Below are positions 39,945 through 49,310 of a DNA stretch of 64,000 bases, in pieces; the stretch's first letter is position 1, and each line of letters opens with the position of its first letter. The translations under genes and the position numbers were made by a program. The notes below the pieces were generated by a model. That model searched no databases and was not told where the DNA came from. It worked only from the letters and a program-made list of their open reading frames with translations. The DNA is taken from assembly GCA_024372495.1 (NCBI GenBank), contig CP099977.1, forward strand, positions 1,178,001-1,242,000. The letters are read 5' to 3'. Source of the stretch: Pseudarthrobacter sp. Fe7. GTDB lineage: Bacteria; Actinomycetota; Actinomycetes; Actinomycetales; Micrococcaceae.

Positions 39945-40781
39945 ATGGTGTCCACCATGACTCCTGCAAAAACCTTTGACAGCAACGCTGACGGCGCCGG
40001 CACCAACGGCGGGACGGACGCGAAAGGCGCCTCCGTCGTCGTCAATGCCATCGCCGTCCTGCGCACCTTCACCGCGGACGAACCCCTGCTGGGCGTCACG
40101 GAGATCGCCAACCGCGTCGGAATGCACAAGAGCAGCGTCTCCCGGATCCTGGCCACCTTCGAGCAGGAAAACCTGGTGGAACGGGACCCGGAAACCAAAC
40201 GGTTCCGGCTGGGGCTGGGGCTCATCGCCGTCGCCGGTCCGCTGCTGGCTGAGATGGAGGAGCGCCGCGTTGCCTACCCCGTACTGCGGCAGTTGACGGA
40301 GCAGACGGGCGAAACCAGTGCGCTCATGCTGTGGAACGGGGACGAGGCCATCTGCGTGGAGCAGATCGCCAGCCACCACCAGATCAAGCACACCACGCCT
40401 TTGGGGGCGCGCTACCGGGACGCAATGAGCGCCTCCGTCCAGGTATTCCTCTCCACCCTCCCGGCCGAGCGCGTGCGGGAGCTGCTCAGGAGCGGCACCA
40501 TCACCTTCCCGGGAATGGACGACGCCGGACTGGCAGCGTACGAGGCCCGGCTCCGGGATGTTGCGCAGCGGGGATGGGCGGGGAACTACGGCGAGTCGTC
40601 CATGGACGAGGTGGGCGTGGCTGCGCCCGTCCGCGACCACCGCGGTGACGTGGTGGCGGCCGTCCTGATTCCGGCGCCGCGGTTCCGGGTTTCCAAGGAG
40701 CAGTTTGAGAGCCTGGGCGAGGCGTGCGTGGCCGCCGCCGCCAAGGTGACCATCCGGTTGGGCGGCCGAACCGCAGGGTAG
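39945..40781 (+). CDS. IclR-family transcriptional regulator
   Basis: 278 residues. The winged helix (VVNAIAVLRTFTADEPLLGVTEIANRVGMHKSSVSRILATFEQENLV) is followed by the IclR effector domain (GETSALMLWNGDEAICVEQI, MSASVQVFLSTLPAERV, and the C-terminal VGVAAPVRDHRGDVVAAV). It is encoded just downstream of creatinase in the same direction, separated by a hairpin, and is the best candidate to control the MFS-creatinase unit. ATG 39945, GTG 39948 and ATG 39957 are all in frame; AGGG lies nearest the first two. Confidence 0.93.
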   Translation: MVSTMTPAKTFDSNADGAGTNGGTDAKGASVVVNAIAVLRTFTADEPLLGVTEIANRVGMHKSSVSRILATFEQENLVERDPETKRFRLGLGLIAVAGPLLAEMEERRVAYPVLRQLTEQTGETSALMLWNGDEAICVEQIASHHQIKHTTPLGARYRDAMSASVQVFLSTLPAERVRELLRSGTITFPGMDDAGLAAYEARLRDVAQRGWAGNYGESSMDEVGVAAPVRDHRGDVVAAVLIPAPRFRVSKEQFESLGEACVAAAAKVTIRLGGRTAG

Positions 40782-40809
40782 CGTCCGCCTGATTGTCAGG
40801 AATGCTCAA

Positions 40810-41559
40810 TTAGGTGGTGACCGCGCTGACAGCGACGACGCCGCCCCAGGGGTCGCTGATCACCGCGCTCCTGAAGCCCGGGGTGTTTGTGGGCGCCATG
40901 AGGATGCCACCGCCTAAGGCAACAGCCAGGTCAGCGGTCTTGTCTGCGCTGCTGACCGCGAAATTCACGCTCCAGTGCGGAGGAACGCTGACGCCGTCAG
41001 TGGCGGTGGCGACGGCCACCATCTGGCCTTCGCGAAGCCAAAGTGAAAAGGGAGCATCCGGGGTTGACTCCAGCTGCCAATTGAACAGAGCCCCGTAGAA
41101 CTCCCGGGCCCGGTCCAGATCCGGAGTATGCAGTGAACTCATGGCCCAAGAGTTCGGCTGATCGGCCAGCGCAACGCCGTCATTTCTCCCCGCCTGCCGG
41201 AGGCAGAACAGCACTCCGGAGGAGTCGGTAACCAGCGCAGCTTGGGCCAGGGCGTCAAAGGACCCGAGCCGCTTGCCCCCTGCCTGCTCAACGTGCACAA
41301 GAGCGTTTTCGATATCGCCCACGCGAACGTGGGTCAGCCATCCCGCGGCCGACTGCGGCGGGGACTGCCCCAGGCCGGCCACCAGGTGTCCGTCCAGGCG
41401 GGCCGGAAAGTACTCGCCGTCGAAGCCCGACATTGGAATTGCCGCGTCGAAAGTCCAACCGAAAAGTTCACCGTAGAAGTCTTTGGCTGCGCGGGGATCC
41501 GGTTGCCAGGTATCCACCCAGCACGGCGCACCCACCGAGGACGTATCCCGTTTGGCCAT
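40810..41559 (-). CDS. Two-domain VOC-family protein
   Basis: 249 residues made of two glyoxalase-like domains: CWVDTWQPDPRAAKDFYGELFGW starts the first and SSLHTPDLDRAREFYGALFNWQ the second. FCLRQAGRNDGVA and VISDPWGGVVAV end them. This two-domain layout (27-kDa antigen Cfp30B type) is common in actinobacteria and has no firm biochemical role. The ATG at 41559 follows AAAGAGGTG. It is convergent with the IclR gene. Confidence 0.88.
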   Translation of the reverse strand: MAKRDTSSVGAPCWVDTWQPDPRAAKDFYGELFGWTFDAAIPMSGFDGEYFPARLDGHLVAGLGQSPPQSAAGWLTHVRVGDIENALVHVEQAGGKRLGSFDALAQAALVTDSSGVLFCLRQAGRNDGVALADQPNSWAMSSLHTPDLDRAREFYGALFNWQLESTPDAPFSLWLREGQMVAVATATDGVSVPPHWSVNFAVSSADKTADLAVALGGGILMAPTNTPGFRSAVISDPWGGVVAVSAVTT

Positions 41560-41710
41560 AACCGGCACCTCTTTCCATCAGGTCGGCCCAGCCGGGCCAA
41601 TGGGCGATGCCAGGCAAGCATACTTTTGGAAGCGGAGGCATGGCACCGGAAGGCCTTCTCCGAGGATTTGAGCAATCACGAACCAGAGCCTACAGGCAGA
41701 GCTGGATCCC

Positions 41711-42448
41711 TCAGCGTTTGCGCTGGGCGCCCCAACGGTCCTGCCCGTGAGCCGGCCCGCGGGCGAGACCCACCCGGGCATTGCCGGCGAGGTGCACGAG
41801 TATGCCGACGAAGAGAAACGCGGCGAGGACCAGAGCGCTGGTGGTGATGACGGCCGGCCAGCCGCCGTCGAGCCCCGGGTTGAGGAAGTCGTAGGGGTAC
41901 CAGCCGTCGAGGGCACCGCGCACCCAGGAGAAGATCAGGAACAACCCCGGGTAGCAAAGCCAGACGAGGGGCCGCCGCCACGGGCCCCGGACGGTGCGTG
42001 TGACCAGGAGCCAGTCGAGCCCTGCGACCAGCGGTGCGATGCGATGGGTAACCATCCACGGCCAGTACATGTCCAGCGTCCACCACGGTTCGTCAGGCGG
42101 AGCAACGAGCACCACATAAATAATGCCCGTCATCACCAGGTAGAAAGCGAGGGCGCCGAAGAGGTGATCCCACCACTGTGGCAGCCGCGCACGCGACCGC
42201 GCGGCGGATACAAGGAACACGAGCCCGAGGACGAGGTTTGACTGGAACGTGAACTGGGAGATGAGCTGGGGGATGTCGACGGAGTTGCCGGGCTGGGTCG
42301 CGTCGTAAAGCTCCTGGCCGAGGGCCGCGAGCATGGCAAGTCCCGTGCCGCCGCGTACTAGACGGATCCAGAGACGGTCCGGATGCAGCGCCCGGTTGGC
42401 GCCCACGTTGCGTTGAATTGGAGGACTCAGCGCCAGCACGTCGCTCAT
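41711..42448 (-). CDS. Pr6Pr-type integral membrane protein
   Basis: 245 residues with six membrane helices (LAMLAALGQELYDA, VLGLVFLVSAARSR, LFGALAFYLVMTGIIYVVLVA, HRIAPLVAGLDWLLV, LVWLCYPGLFLIFSWVRGALDGWYPYDFLNP, ALVLAAFLFVGILVHLA). The Y-P-Y-D-F-L-N-P motif and the H in helix 4 match the Pr6Pr/FAR-17a/AIG1-like family; eukaryotic relatives hydrolyse fatty-acid esters of hydroxy fatty acids with a Thr/His pair. Bacterial function is unknown. No coupled neighbours. Confidence 0.85.
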   Translation of the reverse strand: MSDVLALSPPIQRNVGANRALHPDRLWIRLVRGGTGLAMLAALGQELYDATQPGNSVDIPQLISQFTFQSNLVLGLVFLVSAARSRARLPQWWDHLFGALAFYLVMTGIIYVVLVAPPDEPWWTLDMYWPWMVTHRIAPLVAGLDWLLVTRTVRGPWRRPLVWLCYPGLFLIFSWVRGALDGWYPYDFLNPGLDGGWPAVITTSALVLAAFLFVGILVHLAGNARVGLARGPAHGQDRWGAQRKR

Positions 42449-42774
42449 GGCATCAGCTTAGTGTTGAGCCAATCCGGGCCCCAGGGGCAAAAGGACCGGG
42501 TTGCCACTGACCGCCGCGTCAACCACGAGTCGCGTCAGGAAGCGCGGTCTTGAGCTGGTGCCGTGACAGCCTCGACTTATTCGTCCCAGCCGGCCCGCAG
42601 AGTGGTGGGGGTCCTCGCCGCCATAAGTCCGATGGCCGCGCTGCTCGCGGCGGTCCTCGGTGCCGCCGTCAGCCTGCGCAGCCCTGACGGCGTTGCGCGC
42701 TCTACGATCTACCGCACCATCCAGCGGGCGGCGGCACGGCCGCCGAGGTGACACAACGCGCCGCGACTCGAACC
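42449..42774. other. Intergenic stretch with a possible small membrane peptide
   Basis: No conserved gene seen. A plus-strand frame from GTG 42563 to 42751 (62 codons) has one hydrophobic segment (VVGVLAAISPMAALLAAVLGAAV) but no good ribosome site. It may be a small membrane peptide or chance. Confidence 0.3.
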
Positions 42775-44377
42775 TCACGGCAGCCCGGCCATCCGGGACG
42801 CCAGGTGCAGCGCCGCGAGCCGCCCTGTGCCGCGCGGATCACCGCCGCACAGCTCGAAGATCCGCTGCAGCCTGTGGTGCATCGATTGCCGCTCCAGATG
42901 CAGTTCGCGGGCTGACTGCGCGGTGTTGCAGCCCGAGTCCAACCACACCTGCAGGGTCTCCAGCAGCTGCGACTGCCGCTGCGCATCATGCTCCAGGACG
43001 GCCCGCAGCTGCCGGTTCACGAACGCCTCCCGCGCCGAGGCGTCGAGGCTGGTCAGGGCGAGGCTTTCTACGGCGGCGTCCTGGGCGTCGACCACCACCA
43101 GGCCGCGGGCCGGATACCGCCTGCGCGCCGACGCGTTCCGCCGCCGGATCTGGCGCACCTCCAGCGCGCGGCGGGCCTCCGCCAGGGACCATGCAGCGTC
43201 CGCTACCCCGTCCGCCAGCGGGCCCACGGCGATCACCGCGTCATGGTCCCCTTCCAGCCCCTGCAGGGACTCCAGGAGCTGCCGCCGCTCGCTGGCAGTG
43301 TCGGCACACGGCAGGCCGATCATCACCACCAGGCTCGGCGTCGTCCAGGTAGGCGGCACAGGGGATCCGGCGTGAGCTCAGGAAGTTTTCGACGGCGCCA
43401 CGCAGGCTCCTGCGGCGCGGCAGCGTGGATGGCTGCCACCACGGCGGGGGAGTCCGTGGGAAAGCCGGCACCGGGAGCGAGCCTGCTCAAGGCGCCACTC
43501 CGGAGCTGAATTGAGTACTGCGCGCATCAGTTCAGCACCCGCCAGGGCATGCAGCCCAGGTGGAGTGTGCTGCAGCAGGGCCAGGCCCAGGATGTCCACG
43601 GCGCGCTCACCGGCCACCTGCCCCAGTGCCGTGTCCGCGGCATCCGGCACATGTACCTCGAGCCGGCCCATGAGGACACCCCGGACAGGGATGTCCACAT
43701 TGATGACCGTTCCGCCGGCCACGGCGTAAAAGGCGCCGTGCGCGCCCTGCCTTAAGCCGGCGTCGTCCGCTGCTCCTTCCCCGGCCTCCGCGTCCCCGGC
43801 ACTCCAGCCCTCCGGCACCGCGCTGCCCATGGTGACTCCCCAGGGGAGGTGAGCTTCACGGCTGAGCCTGTGGTGCCGGCCAGCACGCCCAGGATCCTGT
43901 CCAGCGAGGCACCGTGGGCCAGGCTCCGCCGCCATGGCGCGCGTGGCGGCGTCGGCCTGCTGCAGGTGCCCCACCGACTCGCTGACCAGCATCGAGTTGA
44001 TGGCCTGCATGACGCCCACAAACGGCACCACCTTGCGCAGGCTCCACTACAGGCAGGCCATATTCCTCTGCCTTTTCGAGCATGTTGGCCGGGATCTCCG
44101 GCAGGGCGCCACCGGTCTCGATGGCGAGCGCTGCAATACCGCGCTGGGCCAGTTCGCGCACGTAGTCCTCGCGCTTGGCAGGCGTGGCCGTGGCCAGGGT
44201 GATCCCGCCGCACAGCAGCAGTTCGCCGCCACGGAGCAGGGGTGCAATGTCAAGCACTTCGCTGGAGTGGACCCAGCGGACCGGCTGCGAGTGGGCCATC
44301 ACGCCCAAGGGGTGGACGATTGGGTCTGCGGCGGCGAGGGCAGGATGGGCGAGTATTTCGCCGAGAAACACTGACAC
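42775..44377 (-). CDS. PucR-family transcriptional regulator, six frameshifts
   Basis: About 532 residues when repaired. N-terminal PucR domain (LGEILAHPALAAADPIVHPLG, VRWVHSSEVLDIAPLLRGGELLLCGG), a GAF-like middle, and the C-terminal HTH_30 helix-turn-helix (LQVWLDSGCNTAQSARELHLERQSMHHRLQRIFELCGGD). Six breaks all fall at AGCT: gains at 44039-44043, 43921-43925, 43480-43484, 43404-43408 and 43331-43335, and a loss at 43835-43837. Repairs give VVELRKVVPFVG, MAAELAHGAS, SPGELTMGS, RLEQLAPGAG, APQELRGAVEN and DDAELVVMIG. The family regulates purine, allantoin and related catabolism. It is divergent from the NCS1 permease gene, its likely target. Confidence 0.88.
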
Positions 44378-44484
44378 GACAATCCGTAACGTAATAGGAA
44401 ATTCTGTTAGACAGATCGTATCTTGTTCCTTGTGATGGGGGCCACATAGCCTATTTGGTACTTATCCACCTCACGGAGGCCCCC

Positions 44485-46017
44485 ATGCAAGAAAAGCTTT
44501 CCACAGCCACGCACGGCCAACCTGCCCAGGCAACCCAGGACCACAGCGCCGTGGACCACGAAGCCTGGCTGCAGCCCATCCCCGAATCAGCACGCACACG
44601 CAAGGTATCCGGCCAGTTCTGGATCTGGGCGGGCGCCAACCTGGCCCCCATCAACTGGGTGCTGGGGGCACTCGGTATCCAGCTGGGACTCGGACTCGCG
44701 GACACCATTACCGTCCTGGTCCTGGGCAACCTGATCGGAATGCTGCTCTTTGGCTGCTTCGTCCTCCTGGGCCAGAAGACCGGAGCCACCGGCATGGTCC
44801 TGGCCCGGGCGGCATTCGGACGGCGCGGCAACTACCTGCCGGCTGCCATCCAGGCCCTCCTGGTCATCGGCTGGTGCGCGGTGAACACCTGGATCATCCT
44901 GGACCTGGTCATGGCGCTCTTCGGAACCCTTGGCTGGGTTGACCCGGAAGCCCCCAACTATGCCTGGAAGATCGGCGTCGCCACCTTCATCATGGCCCTG
45001 CAGGTGGCCATCGCCTGGTTCGGCTACAAGGCAATCGCGGCCTTCGAAAAATGGACCGTACCGCCCACCATCCTCATCCTCGCCGTCATGTCCGCCGTCG
45101 CCTGGTTCGGTATGGACATCGACTGGGGCTACGCCGGACCGGCCGGGCACATCCTGGAAGGCTCCGAGCGGATCGCCGCCATGAGTGCCGTCATGACCGC
45201 CATCGGCATTGGCTGGGGCATCACCTGGTTCACCTACGCCGCCGACTACTCCCGGTTCGTCAGCACGAGCGTCCCCAAGAAGAAGGTCTACCTCGCTTCA
45301 GTGCTGGGCCAGTTCATCCCCGTGGTGTGGCTCGGTGTCCTGGGCGCCAGCCTGGCCACCAACAGCGGCGAGATCGATCCCGGCAAGCTGATCGTCCTCA
45401 ACTTCGGCGCCATGGCGCTGCCGGTGCTGCTGATGGTGCTCCATGGACCCATTGCCACCAATATCCTGAACATCTACACCTTCTCCGTGGCCACCCAGGC
45501 CCTGGACATCTCCATCAGCCGCCGCAAGCTCAACCTGTTCGTCGGCGTCTTCTCGCTCGCCGCCGTCGTCTTCTTCATCTTCCAGGAGGACTTCGCCGCA
45601 GTACTCGACGCCTGGCTGATCGGTCTTGTGGCCTGGGTGGCCGCCTGGGGCGGAATCATGCTGGTGCACTACTTCTGGCTGGAGAAGCGCTGGCCCGGCG
45701 GAACCGATCGGCTGTTCGACGGCGTGGGAACCAGGCGGCTGCCGGTGGTCAACTTTGCCGGTGTCATCTCCCTGGTGGCCGGGATCTTCGCAACGTGGCT
45801 GTTCATGTACGGCCTGATCCCCGTCATGCAGGGCCCCATCGCGGTGGCACTGGGCGGCTGGGACCTGTCCTGGCTGGCCGGCGGCCTGACCAGCGCCGGG
45901 GTGTACGCCATCCTGGGCCCGCGCCAGCACATCCGCTACCTCGCCCTGGAGCCCCGCGCCGCAGCTGAGGCAAAGAGCCCGACGGCGGACAGCGCGCCCG
46001 CCCTTCCCGCCCGCTAA
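44485..46017 (+). CDS. NCS1-family nucleobase/hydantoin-type cation symporter
   Basis: 510 residues, 12 membrane helices. FWIWAGANLAPINWVLGALGIQLG and LVIGWCAVNTWIILDL match the NCS1 family (cytosine, allantoin, uracil or hydantoin with Na+ or H+). DYSRFVSTSVPKKK follows the helix-6 region. The ATG at 44485 is preceded by CACGGAGGCC; in-frame codons upstream lack a site. First gene of a divergent unit with the CE4-fold hydrolase and M20 amidohydrolase. Confidence 0.9.
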   Translation: MQEKLSTATHGQPAQATQDHSAVDHEAWLQPIPESARTRKVSGQFWIWAGANLAPINWVLGALGIQLGLGLADTITVLVLGNLIGMLLFGCFVLLGQKTGATGMVLARAAFGRRGNYLPAAIQALLVIGWCAVNTWIILDLVMALFGTLGWVDPEAPNYAWKIGVATFIMALQVAIAWFGYKAIAAFEKWTVPPTILILAVMSAVAWFGMDIDWGYAGPAGHILEGSERIAAMSAVMTAIGIGWGITWFTYAADYSRFVSTSVPKKKVYLASVLGQFIPVVWLGVLGASLATNSGEIDPGKLIVLNFGAMALPVLLMVLHGPIATNILNIYTFSVATQALDISISRRKLNLFVGVFSLAAVVFFIFQEDFAAVLDAWLIGLVAWVAAWGGIMLVHYFWLEKRWPGGTDRLFDGVGTRRLPVVNFAGVISLVAGIFATWLFMYGLIPVMQGPIAVALGGWDLSWLAGGLTSAGVYAILGPRQHIRYLALEPRAAAEAKSPTADSAPALPAR

Positions 46018-46075
46018 GCCCCACCGTCCCGCAGAACCTGGCGGGCGCCCACCGCGCCCGCCGAAAGGAATTCCC

Positions 46076-47023
46076 GTGAACCAGCCCGCCATCGCGGACC
46101 CCCTGCACCCCATTACCTGGCCCAGCGGTTTCAATGCAGTAGCGTCCTTCACCTTCGACGTGGACGCCGAGTCCTGCACCATCGCACACGATCCCACCAG
46201 CACCAAGCGCATGTCGCTGATGAGCCACCAGTCCTACGGCCCCAAAATTGCTGTGCCGCGGCTCCTGGCCATCCTGGCCCGCCAGGACATCCAGGCCACC
46301 TTCTTCATCCCCGGCTTCACCGCCGAGTCCTACCCGGACACCGTGCGGCGGATTGTCGACGGCGGCCACGAGGTGGCGCACCACGGCTACCTGCACGAAC
46401 CCATGCAGGGCATCGACGCCGCCACCGAGGCCAGCTACATCGACCGCGGCCTGGAAGCGCTGGCCAAAGTGGCCGGGATCCGCCCGGTGGGCTACCGGGC
46501 ACCATGGTGGGAGCTGAACTGGCACTCACCGGGCCTGCTGGCAGACCGCGGATTCCTCTACGATTCCAGCCTGCTCGACGGCGATGCCCCCTACCGTTTC
46601 GCCGTCGCCGCCGATGACCCCCGGGACATCGTGGAGATCCCCGTGGACTGGACCCTTGACGACTGGGAGCAGTACGCGTTCTACCCGGGCGTGACCGGCA
46701 GCGGCGTGATCGAGTCCCCGGCCAAGGTCCTGGAAATGTGGACGCTTGAGGCCGAGGCCCACCACTCCCAGGGCAGCTGCTTCGTGCTCACCAACCACCC
46801 GTTCATTTCCGGCCGGCCGTCCAAAGCCGTGGCCCTGGAGCAACTGATCGAACGGGTCAAGGCAATGGACGGCATGTGGGTCACCACCATGGAACAAATC
46901 GCCTTGCACACCAAGGCAACGGTGACCGAGGTCCACACCCACGCGCGGATCGAGGTGCCGGTATTCCCGGGCGCGGGTGCACAGTTCAAGCCGGCCGTGG
47001 TGCGGCAGGGGGTGCTGGCCTAG
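46076..47023 (+). CDS. CE4-fold hydrolase (polysaccharide deacetylase/PuuE-HpPgdA clade)
   Basis: 315 residues. The NodB-like motif 1 is TFDVDAES (catalytic base and metal Asp), motif 2 is GHEVAHHGYLHE (metal His pair), and motif 3 is GYRAPWWELN; ending motifs include FVLTNHPFISGRP. The APWW and NHPF features belong to the clade that includes HpPgdA and the allantoinase PuuE, which open or deacylate small cyclic amides rather than polysaccharide. With an NCS1 permease and a PucR regulator, ring opening of a ureide, hydantoin or cyclic imide is the best guess. There is no signal peptide, which also favours a cytoplasmic substrate. GTG at 46076 follows GAAAGGAATTCCC. Confidence 0.88.
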   Translation: MNQPAIADPLHPITWPSGFNAVASFTFDVDAESCTIAHDPTSTKRMSLMSHQSYGPKIAVPRLLAILARQDIQATFFIPGFTAESYPDTVRRIVDGGHEVAHHGYLHEPMQGIDAATEASYIDRGLEALAKVAGIRPVGYRAPWWELNWHSPGLLADRGFLYDSSLLDGDAPYRFAVAADDPRDIVEIPVDWTLDDWEQYAFYPGVTGSGVIESPAKVLEMWTLEAEAHHSQGSCFVLTNHPFISGRPSKAVALEQLIERVKAMDGMWVTTMEQIALHTKATVTEVHTHARIEVPVFPGAGAQFKPAVVRQGVLA

Positions 47024-47038
47024 CGTCCTTGGACATCG

Positions 47039-47080
47039 AAAGCGGCCTGCGGTGGAAGATTAATCCGCAGGCCGCTTTTT
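47039..47080 (+). terminator. Rho-independent terminator
   Basis: AAAGCGGCCTGCGG (47039-47052), a 12-base loop, CCGCAGGCCGCTTT and then T residues to 47080. It is the most canonical intrinsic terminator in the window, at the end of the CE4 gene. Confidence 0.9.
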
Positions 47081-47159
47081 GGTTGCCCATGGACACCATC
47101 AGCCGGCGCTGCCTATGGTGGCCGGAAGGGGCGGCGGAGCCGAGCAGGAGGAACCTTCG

Positions 47160-48395
47160 ATGGACTTTGCGGAAAACGGTACAGCCGGCATCGAGCAGGA
47201 ACTGGACTGGCAGGTCCCGCTCTACGAGGAGGTCCACCGGCACCCGGAACTCGGCCTTGCCGAACACCAGACCTCCGCTGCCGTTGCGGCGAACCTGGCC
47301 CGCTGGGGTTTCGATGTCAGGCACTTCGGCGGCACGGGCGTGGCGGGTGTCCTTGCCAATGGCGCCGGTCCCTGTGTCCTGGCCCGGGCGGACATGGACG
47401 CACTCCCGGTCACCGAGGCCACGGGGGCCAGCTACGCCTCCGCCATCGCGGGCGTGATGCATGCGTGCGCGCACGACATGCACGTGGTGGCGCTGCTGGG
47501 CGCGGCGAAGTACCTGGCCGAACACCGCGACACCTGGCAGGGCACCTACACCGTGCTGTTCCAGCCGGCGGAGGAGACGGCGGCCGGCTCGCAGGCAATG
47601 CTCGACGACGGCCTGGCCGCCGGAATCCCGCGGCCTGACGTCGCGCTGGCCCAGCACGTCATGCCCACCGAGGCGGGCACCATCGGCACCACCCCGGGGC
47701 CAGTGCTGTCGGCCGGGGACTCAGTGCGGATCACCGTCCACGGCCGCGGCGCCCACGGCTCCATGCCGCACAAATCAGTGGATCCCGTGGTCCTGGCCGC
47801 CTCGATTGTCCTCCGCCTGCAGACGGTGGTGTCCCGCGAAACGGCGCCGGGGGAGTTCGCCGTGCTGACCGTGGGTGCCGTGACGGCCGGGGCCACTGCC
47901 AACATCATTCCGGACCGGGCCGAACTGCTGCTCAACCTCCGCACGTACAGCCTGGAAGTACGGGCCGCCATGATTGCCGCGATCGAACGGATTGTCCGCG
48001 GCGAGTGCGCGGCCGCCGGCTCTCCCCAGGAACCGGAGTTTGAGTATTACGACCAGTACCCGCTGACCAGCAACGACGCCGAGGCCAACGCGCGGGTCAC
48101 CGCCGCCTTCACGGAGGCCTTCGGCGCGGATGCCGTCTACCGCACTGCCCCGCAGACAGCGTCCGAGGATTTCAGCCGGATCCCCGACGCCTTCGGTATT
48201 CCGTACGTGTACTGGGTGGTGGGCTCCGTGCCCCCGGAAATTTACCGGCGGGCGGTGGCGAACGGCACGGTGGACGCCGACATCCCGGCCAACCACTCGC
48301 CGTCGTTCCTCCCTGCCGTCAACCCCACCCTCGCCGTGGCCACTCGGGCCCAGGCGGCGGCCGCGCTCGCCTACCTCGCGGCGCAGCCCGGTTAG
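47160..48395 (+). CDS. M20-family amidohydrolase (hippurate hydrolase/IAA-amino-acid hydrolase type)
   Basis: 411 residues. Metal-site motifs of M20D enzymes: LARADMDALPV, VMHACAHDMHVVALLG, FQPAEETAAGSQAML, and the late NHSPSFLP His. The lid domain motif HGRGAHGSMPHKSVDPV is intact. It should cleave N-acyl or N-carbamoyl amino acids. The ATG at 47160 follows GCAGGAGGAAC. It follows the CE4 gene after a terminator, so it may have its own promoter; it could act on the linear N-carbamoyl product of ring opening. Confidence 0.9.
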   Translation: MDFAENGTAGIEQELDWQVPLYEEVHRHPELGLAEHQTSAAVAANLARWGFDVRHFGGTGVAGVLANGAGPCVLARADMDALPVTEATGASYASAIAGVMHACAHDMHVVALLGAAKYLAEHRDTWQGTYTVLFQPAEETAAGSQAMLDDGLAAGIPRPDVALAQHVMPTEAGTIGTTPGPVLSAGDSVRITVHGRGAHGSMPHKSVDPVVLAASIVLRLQTVVSRETAPGEFAVLTVGAVTAGATANIIPDRAELLLNLRTYSLEVRAAMIAAIERIVRGECAAAGSPQEPEFEYYDQYPLTSNDAEANARVTAAFTEAFGADAVYRTAPQTASEDFSRIPDAFGIPYVYWVVGSVPPEIYRRAVANGTVDADIPANHSPSFLPAVNPTLAVATRAQAAAALAYLAAQPG

Positions 48396-49225
48396 GCCCC
48401 CGCCAGCAGGGACTGCATTTGCGCAGCAGCATTGCTGCCCGGCGCCGGCGTGTACACCACAAGGTGCAGGTCCGGCCGGTCTGAGGGGGACACCTGGTGG
48501 TGCTCCAGCTGGAGCACCCCCACGGCGGGGTGGTGGAAGAGGCGTTCGCGGGACTCGAACCCCAGGATGTCGTAGAGGTCCCAGCCCTGCCGGAATTCGG
48601 GGCTCGCGTCCTTGAGCCGTTCCACTTGGTATTGGATGTCCGGATCGCCCAGCCGCTGCCCGGTTTCGGCCCGGAATTCGGCCAGGAACCGCTTGCTGGT
48701 GGTCTCCCAGTCCGGAAGCAGGTTCCGGACGTAGGGGTCGGTGAACACCAGCCACAACAGGTTCCGGTCCGCCGCCGGCACATTGGCGATGTTGGGATAC
48801 AGCGCCGCGTAGGCCTTGTTCCAGCCGGCCACGCCCCAGTCCGGGAACAGGGCGAAGGACGGGTTGGGGTCCAGCGCATCCAACAGGCGCTGGATGTGGG
48901 GAGGGGCGGAATCTGCGGCCGGAGCCGCTGGTGCTGCGGAGGCGTAGCCGCCCAGCGACAGCACGTAGCCCAGGCCGGTGCTGGACAGATGCAGCGCACG
49001 GCTGATGGCTTCGAGCACCTGCCGGGACGGGCTGATGTCCCGGCCCTGCTCCAGCCAGGTGTACCAGGTGACGCTGACGCCGGAAAGGAAGGCCACCTCC
49101 TCACGGCGGAGCCCCCGCTCACGGGTACGGCCGACGGGCGGCAGCCCATAGTCCGCCCGCAGCGCCTGGTCGCGGCGGGCCCGGAGGAAGAGGCCCAGTT
49201 CTTTGCGGCGGCCGGGATTACTCAC
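48392..49225 (-). CDS. XRE-family regulator of the MmyB type
   Basis: 277 residues: helix-turn-helix ([26 protein letters not shown]) plus the MmyB-like ligand-binding domain ([70 protein letters not shown]). The ligand-binding domain resembles a PAS fold binding fatty acids or small hydrophobic molecules. Its target is unclear: the only divergent neighbour is ilvD, whose start is 86 bases away, while M20 is convergent and overlaps its stop by four bases. Confidence 0.92.
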   Translation of the reverse strand: MSNPGRRKELGLFLRARRDQALRADYGLPPVGRTRERGLRREEVAFLSGVSVTWYTWLEQGRDISPSRQVLEAISRALHLSSTGLGYVLSLGGYASAAPAAPAADSAPPHIQRLLDALDPNPSFALFPDWGVAGWNKAYAALYPNIANVPAADRNLLWLVFTDPYVRNLLPDWETTSKRFLAEFRAETGQRLGDPDIQYQVERLKDASPEFRQGWDLYDILGFESRERLFHHPAVGVLQLEHHQVSPSDRPDLHLVVYTPAPGSNAAAQMQSLLAGA

Positions 49226-49310
49226 CCCGAAATACTATTACTCTGGTACTCCTACTACTAGTAGCAGCGCTGTCTTCCACCCAGCCCTGCCAGGCCAGAG
49301 GATGGTAAGC

